Source of the DNA: Rhodanobacteraceae bacterium
Lineage (GTDB): Bacteria > Pseudomonadota > Gammaproteobacteria > Xanthomonadales > Rhodanobacteraceae
Length of the DNA: 64,000 nt
Assembly: GCA_027019085.1 (NCBI GenBank)
Contig: JALUXG010000020.1
Span: 1 to 64,000, forward strand
Direction of reading: 5' to 3'
Shown here: positions 58,523 through 64,000 of the stretch, piece after piece
Position numbering within the stretch: the stretch's first letter is position 1
How the letters are laid out: every line of letters begins with the position of its first letter
Made by a program: the position numbers and the translations under genes
The notes under the pieces: generated by a model
What the model was told of the DNA's origin: nothing
Database searches by the model: none
What the model saw: only the letters and a program-made list of their open reading frames with translations

Positions 58523-59335
58523 TCATGGCGACAAGTCTTCGGCCTTTCTGCCAGTGGCCAGTGTGCATCGGCGGTCCTGCAGATTGTCGCTGTTCCCGAC
58601 CCGTCCCAGGGCCGTGTCGGCTCGTGCACTGAGGAGGATGAAGCCGGGTCGGCCCCGGGCATCCCAGGCGCCGACGACGACCAGGCTGTGACGTGCCATG
58701 CGGTCATTCGGCGGCAGGGCGCGAGCCAGCAAGCGAAAGGGGCTGGTCGTGAACGTGGCGCCACTGAGCCAGCGTGCCATGTAGGGCTGTCCGCCCTGCC
58801 GTGGAAGAGGTTCGGGAAGCATGTGCCAGTGCGGCTTGATATCGGGCATCATGCGCTGCAATTGCGCATGCACGTCGGCGCGGATGCAGTCGACGTGGAC
58901 ATGCAGCTGATCCTGGGTGCGCCCATAGGCGGAATTGACCACCAGGCTGATGACGTCCCGCGGTACCCGACGGTGCAGCGCAGCTTCCACGTAAAGTCGT
59001 GCCGTCCAGGCAGCGGCAAGGTAATTTGGCGTGGCGGCCTTCAGCAGCAGCGGATCCTCGATGCCGGTGATGCGTGCCAGCGGCAGCACCAGATACTGAT
59101 GTCGACCGTCGCGGTCCTTGAACACCACATGACCGCGCGCAGGGTTGTCTGCGTGGTCCACCTCGATGCATGGGGTCGGCGGGTAGATGTTGCGCTCGCC
59201 TTTCGGCTGGCACAGGTCATGGACGAAATGCCACAACACGTTGGGGTTTTCCCGATGCCAGGCAGGTCTGGCGATGGCAAGGGCGGGCAGCAGGAACAAA
59301 GCGGCGATCGAGCACGCCGTCAGCCATCGACGCAT
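58523..59335 (-). CDS. cdh: CDP-diacylglycerol pyrophosphatase
   Basis: 270 residues from ATG 59335, with GAGGA upstream. A signal or anchor segment spans 1-22. HIT-like hydrolase with the catalytic HxH in QDQLHVHVDCI. LCQPKGERNIYPPTPCIEVD, GHVVFKDRDGRHQYLVLPLARITGIEDP and ARHSLVVVGAWDARGRPGFILL match the Cdh family. It hydrolyses CDP-diacylglycerol to phosphatidate and CMP at the inner membrane or periplasm. It precedes cardiolipin synthase by 156 bp, on the same strand but upstream in reverse order, so a shared phospholipid role is plausible. Confidence 0.88.
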   Translation of the reverse strand: MRRWLTACSIAALFLLPALAIARPAWHRENPNVLWHFVHDLCQPKGERNIYPPTPCIEVDHADNPARGHVVFKDRDGRHQYLVLPLARITGIEDPLLLKAATPNYLAAAWTARLYVEAALHRRVPRDVISLVVNSAYGRTQDQLHVHVDCIRADVHAQLQRMMPDIKPHWHMLPEPLPRQGGQPYMARWLSGATFTTSPFRLLARALPPNDRMARHSLVVVGAWDARGRPGFILLSARADTALGRVGNSDNLQDRRCTLATGRKAEDLSP

Positions 59336-59490
59336 GATGCAGGTCCTCGACTGGAATGATGCCCCGCACGGGCACAAGACGCCCGAAGCGTAGCAGTTTC
59401 GGGGGCTGGATGAGGCATGCACGAATTCATGGCCCTGGTGCTTCCGGCTTCGGGTTTGCACGGGGTCAGGTTCGTGCTTTGCATGCGCAC

Positions 59491-60945
59491 CTAAAGCACG
59501 GGCGCCATCATGCCCACGGTGTTCTGCAGCAGCCGCGTACGCAACCGTTGCGTACGGATTTCCTCGTCAGTGACCTGCCTGCTCTGGTCGGCATAGGTCT
59601 GCTGGCGTGCCCGGATCGCCTGCGTGGTCTGGCGGTCGGCGATCAGCAGGTTGTTTTCGAAATTGAGGTCCAGGCTGCGCCGGTCCATGTTGGCCGAGCC
59701 GATCAGGCTGATGCTCCCGTCGATGGTCAGTGTCTTGGCATGCAGCAGGCCCGGGATGTATTCGAGCAGCGTGATACCCGACGCAAGGAGATCGGCATAA
59801 CTGCTCCGGCTGGCCAGTGCCACCAGCCTGGAGTCGTTGTTGCGGGGAAGGATCAGGGTGGTTTTCACGCCGCGCCGGGGCGCGGCACACAGGGCATTGA
59901 GGATGGCCTGGTCGGGTACGAAATAGGGCGTGGTGATGAACAATTCGGCACGCGCGGCATAGATGCACGCCACGAACATGTCGGACATGGCGTGGGACCG
60001 GGTGGTCGGTCCGGTACCGATGATCTGGGCCAGGCCATCCGCTCCCGGTTCATCATCCACGGGGCAGGGAGCCAGGTCGGGCATCATTCCCGTTTCGGCC
60101 ACCCAGGTAGCAAGAAAAAGGTATTGCTGCTGGTGAGCTATGGGTCCCGTGCAACGCAGGAGGATATCCACCCAGGGCGCATAGCGTGCCTTGATGCGAA
60201 ACTCGGGATCGGCACAGTTCTGGCTTCCGCAGTAGGTGATGCGGTGGTCGATGACCACGATCTTGCGGTGATTGCGAAGGTCGATCCTGCCCATCGCGTA
60301 ATGCCCCAGCCGGGGGATGTCGTCCAGGGCTGCGGTCAGTTGGGCACCGGCCTGCTTCATCAGCTGCCAGTGCCGGGAACCGATGAAGGCGCGCGAGCCG
60401 ACCGCATCGGCGATGACCCGGCAGGCGACGCCGCGCCGCGCCGCCTGGGCCACCGCTTCGGCGACGCGCATGCCGTTGCGGTCTTCGAGCCAGATATAAA
60501 AACAGATGTGCACGTGATCCCGGGCTGCGGCGATGTCCCGGACCAGCGCATCAATGGCTGAATTGGAGTCGGGAAGCAGCTCGAAACGACTCCCGGCCAC
60601 CGGTTGCAGGCCGTTGATCGAGTGCGCCAGATCGAACAGGGCCGCGGCATTCGGGTCGATGGCACGAGGTGCAGGCGAGTTCGATGTGGCGTCGGAGAAG
60701 CGGGCTTCCGCGGCCCGGATCCGGTTCATCCGTGCCTGGCCGATGGTCACTTCGCCAAGCCAGAAGTAGGCGATGATGCCGAGCAGGGGCACCAGCGTGA
60801 TGATCGCCACCCAGGCAATGCGCGATGTGGGGTCGCGGTGCGGACGCGTGATGGCGCGTATCAGCACCACGACATGGGCAGTAAACAGCAGCAGCGACAG
60901 GAACACGTCGAGCGAGAGTTCCGGCCAGATCAGCGTGAAGGCCAT
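59491..60945 (-). CDS. clsA: Cardiolipin synthase
   Basis: 484 residues. Two N-terminal membrane segments (about 9-30 and 42-63) precede two phospholipase D half-domains. Both HKD motifs are intact: His226, Lys228 and Asp233 in NHRKIVVID; His402, Lys404 and Asp409 in LLHAKTLTID. It joins two phosphatidylglycerol molecules to cardiolipin at the inner membrane. Length and layout fit ClsA. The window shows cdh directly downstream. Confidence 0.94.
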   Translation of the reverse strand: MAFTLIWPELSLDVFLSLLLFTAHVVVLIRAITRPHRDPTSRIAWVAIITLVPLLGIIAYFWLGEVTIGQARMNRIRAAEARFSDATSNSPAPRAIDPNAAALFDLAHSINGLQPVAGSRFELLPDSNSAIDALVRDIAAARDHVHICFYIWLEDRNGMRVAEAVAQAARRGVACRVIADAVGSRAFIGSRHWQLMKQAGAQLTAALDDIPRLGHYAMGRIDLRNHRKIVVIDHRITYCGSQNCADPEFRIKARYAPWVDILLRCTGPIAHQQQYLFLATWVAETGMMPDLAPCPVDDEPGADGLAQIIGTGPTTRSHAMSDMFVACIYAARAELFITTPYFVPDQAILNALCAAPRRGVKTTLILPRNNDSRLVALASRSSYADLLASGITLLEYIPGLLHAKTLTIDGSISLIGSANMDRRSLDLNFENNLLIADRQTTQAIRARQQTYADQSRQVTDEEIRTQRLRTRLLQNTVGMMAPVL

Positions 60946-61072
60946 GGATCCTCCGATGGCGTTTTTCGATACCTGTAAGCCGTGCTGGGTGCACGCAAAG
61001 CATGTTCCGTGTGCGAACCCTCTGGAAAACGTCCTGTGAAAAACAGGGTGATGATGTCGAAGATTCGTATCT

Positions 61073-62653
61073 TCAATCGTTCCTGGTCAAACCCCCGTCT
61101 GCAAGAAGTTTACGCAAATCACCTATATGCCGGGAGTAGTTCCGCCAGTGTCCGATCGAGGTCGTGTAAATGGGGGAGCGCACTTGCCATGCGTTGGGCG
61201 TATTGACCGGAGCCGTATTTGTTTCGGCATGCAGGCATGCCTCATTCCACGACAAGCCGCAAAAATCCAGTGCCTGGCGTATTGTCGTTTCGGTGTCCTC
61301 GACGAGAGACTCGTATGAAATATCGAGGATCCTTCCCGGAAGCACCCTGTGCCAGTGCGTCATGAGGCGATTGAACTCGAGCAGGTATCGTCCCGTGTCC
61401 AGGAGGTCAAGTGAATAGTCGTAGTACCCCGATTCCATCTGGAAAAGATGCCGGAAATTGCTGAGACAGGTGTCGAGCGGGTCGCGGCGGAGGCACAGGA
61501 TCCGCACATTGGGGAAAGCGCGTGCAATGAAGCCGGCGTACAGGAAATTGTGCGGGAGGTCGTCCGTGAACCGGGGCGTGGGGTCCGTGGCGGGGCGTGA
61601 GCTTTCCAAATAGTCCGCCGCAAGTCTTTGCCAGTCGATGTGCCGGGTCGGTGCGATGATATCCGCATGGGCCAGCAATGCCGTTGATGTCCCGGATGCA
61701 CGCTGCAGCAGCGTGGCGAAATTCTGCAGCTCGCCGGCAGCGCTGACATCGGGGTGATTGGCGAGCATGCGATTGAGCAGCGTGGTGCCGCTGCGCGGCA
61801 TGCCCACGATGAAGATGGGCGGGGCGGGAGCGCCCGTATCGTGCGCATTCGCAATGCTGGCTGGAAATGCCCGCATCAATGCCTCGAACATGTTCCGGTC
61901 ACGTTCCGAGGATGGCGGGCGGGTGCTACGTGCTGCAGACTTGCCGGCCAGGTAGTGATCGAATGCCCGATCGTAGTTGCCCAGATCCTCATGTTCCTTG
62001 GCCAGCGCCATGTTCAGGAAGATCCTGGCCCCGGTGTTCCGGGCGTGTTTATCGAGCAGCGCCTGCAAACGGTCGATGTGCTGGGTATTGGCAGTGTGTC
62101 GCTTCAGTTTGGCCAGACTCAGATGGGCTGCCCATTGACCGGCGTCCAGATCGACGCAGGATTCCAGGTGATGTTCGGCACCAGACACATCGCCCAGGGC
62201 GTTGAGCGTGTAGCCGAGCCAGAACCGGTAGGGCGCGTGTGCAGGTGCGAGAGTCACGGCACGTTCGAACGCAGCTTCGGCCAGTTTCACGGCGTTTGCC
62301 TGCAGGAAGACCTGCCCGATCTGGCTCGCTATCCGTGCATCCTGAAGTGATTCGGTCGCTATCTGTTGTGCGATTTCACGGGCCTGGCGCAATTTCCGGG
62401 CCTGTGCGAGTGCGGCTGCGTACTGCGCCTGGTATGTCACTTGCCCGGGAGCCAATGCCGTAGCTTGCCCAAGTGCAAGCATCGCCTGCTCCAGTTGACC
62501 GGTTTGCATGCAGGCGACGCCAGACATGAAATGCAGTTCGGCATCATCCGGATGCTCGGCCAACAGCAAACGGGTGCGGTGCAGGACCAGTGTCCAGTTG
62601 CTCTGGTCGTAGGCCTTGGCGAGTCTGGCGCGAGACCTGGTCGCTGTATCCAT
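61073..62653 (-). CDS. TPR-repeat sulfotransferase
   Basis: 526 residues from ATG 62653, with AGGGAG upstream. N-terminal TPR repeats span about 15-240 (DAELHFMSGVACMQTGQLEQAMLALGQATALAPG, FERAVTLAPAHAPYRFWLGYTLNALGD). A C-terminal PAPS-dependent sulfotransferase domain follows (about 275-510) with the 5'-phosphosulfate loop PIFIVGMPRSGTTLLNRML and the 3'-phosphate region ILCLRRDPLDTCLSNFRH. TPR-sulfotransferases resemble tyrosylprotein sulfotransferase and occur widely in proteobacteria with largely unknown substrates. No signal peptide, so it is probably cytoplasmic. Confidence 0.88.
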   Translation of the reverse strand: MDTATRSRARLAKAYDQSNWTLVLHRTRLLLAEHPDDAELHFMSGVACMQTGQLEQAMLALGQATALAPGQVTYQAQYAAALAQARKLRQAREIAQQIATESLQDARIASQIGQVFLQANAVKLAEAAFERAVTLAPAHAPYRFWLGYTLNALGDVSGAEHHLESCVDLDAGQWAAHLSLAKLKRHTANTQHIDRLQALLDKHARNTGARIFLNMALAKEHEDLGNYDRAFDHYLAGKSAARSTRPPSSERDRNMFEALMRAFPASIANAHDTGAPAPPIFIVGMPRSGTTLLNRMLANHPDVSAAGELQNFATLLQRASGTSTALLAHADIIAPTRHIDWQRLAADYLESSRPATDPTPRFTDDLPHNFLYAGFIARAFPNVRILCLRRDPLDTCLSNFRHLFQMESGYYDYSLDLLDTGRYLLEFNRLMTHWHRVLPGRILDISYESLVEDTETTIRQALDFCGLSWNEACLHAETNTAPVNTPNAWQVRSPIYTTSIGHWRNYSRHIGDLRKLLADGGLTRND

Positions 62654-62775
62654 GGGTTGCTCCCTGGGTGCAAATGCGGGACATGAAAGCACAGGACTGC
62701 GTGCGTGCGGGCAGGGCGTGCAGTGAGTGCGTCAGGTTCCCGGGAGAGTCTTCGAATGCATTGACAACGCGGAGT

Positions 62776-64000
<1,225 letters not shown>

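Overview
The window is a GC-rich, densely coded chromosomal segment of a gammaproteobacterium, most likely of the order Xanthomonadales and best compared with Rhodanobacteraceae. This is inferred from the gene content and order: pyrG-kdsA-eno-ftsB-ispD-ispF and truD..surE-pcm-yqaA-nlpD, a complete System I cytochrome c maturation operon, bacterial kynurenine-pathway enzymes, a xanthomonad-type MetX acyltransferase, PhaR, GluQ and REP-like intergenic repeats. No rRNA, tRNA, CRISPR array, phage or complete insertion sequence was seen. One short IS5-type miniature element and two REP clusters are the only repeats of note.

Layout. 1-0.7 kb: the end of a flagellar-export locus (FliK-like and FlhB-tail-like genes, lower GC). 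0.8-1.9 kb: a MetX-family acyltransferase. 2-8.9 kb: ccmABCDEFGHI on the minus strand, with many start/stop overlaps. 9-12.4 kb: a DUF3293 protein, kynurenine 3-monooxygenase, PhaR and GluQ. 12.4-15.4 kb: htpG behind a good sigma-32 promoter, a 287-bp MITE, and a ClpP-type protease. 15.4-19.7 kb: REP pair, 3-hydroxyanthranilate dioxygenase, and a four-gene minus-strand operon (DUF3034 protein, exported truncated hemoglobin, cupredoxin lipoprotein, Cache-HAMP membrane sensor without an output domain). 20-25 kb: parE, an Ala/Gly-rich secreted protein, and aminopeptidase P. 25-28.6 kb: a LysR regulator divergent from a secreted DsrE-like protein, an orphan solute-binding protein and a DoxDA thiosulfate:quinone oxidoreductase, i.e. 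a candidate sulfur-oxidation module. 28.7-37 kb: housekeeping genes (pyrG, kdsA, eno, ftsB, ispD, ispF, mgtE, truD). 37-39.2 kb: a Fur-type promoter followed by a cupredoxin, an FTR1 iron permease and an exported beta-rich protein. 39.2-43 kb: smr, surE, pcm, yqaA, nlpD. 43-53 kb: nitroreductase, peptide transporter, MltF, methyltransferase, ChaC, photolyase and two Na+/H+ antiporters. 53-64 kb: ligA, a VOC-cupin fusion, a hydroxyacid dehydrogenase, a secreted unknown, CDP-diacylglycerol pyrophosphatase, cardiolipin synthase, a TPR-sulfotransferase, and the 3' part of ppsA.

How the pieces fit. Respiration and envelope functions dominate. Cytochrome c maturation supplies c-type cytochromes. 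DoxDA would feed thiosulfate electrons into the quinone pool. FTR1 would take up iron under Fur control. The truncated-hemoglobin/cupredoxin/DUF3034/sensor operon looks like an envelope-located redox or gas-responsive system whose job is not established. It and the DsrE/SBP/DoxDA cluster are the best candidates here for incompletely described biology. Statements about function rest on motif recognition by eye; no database search or structural prediction was run.
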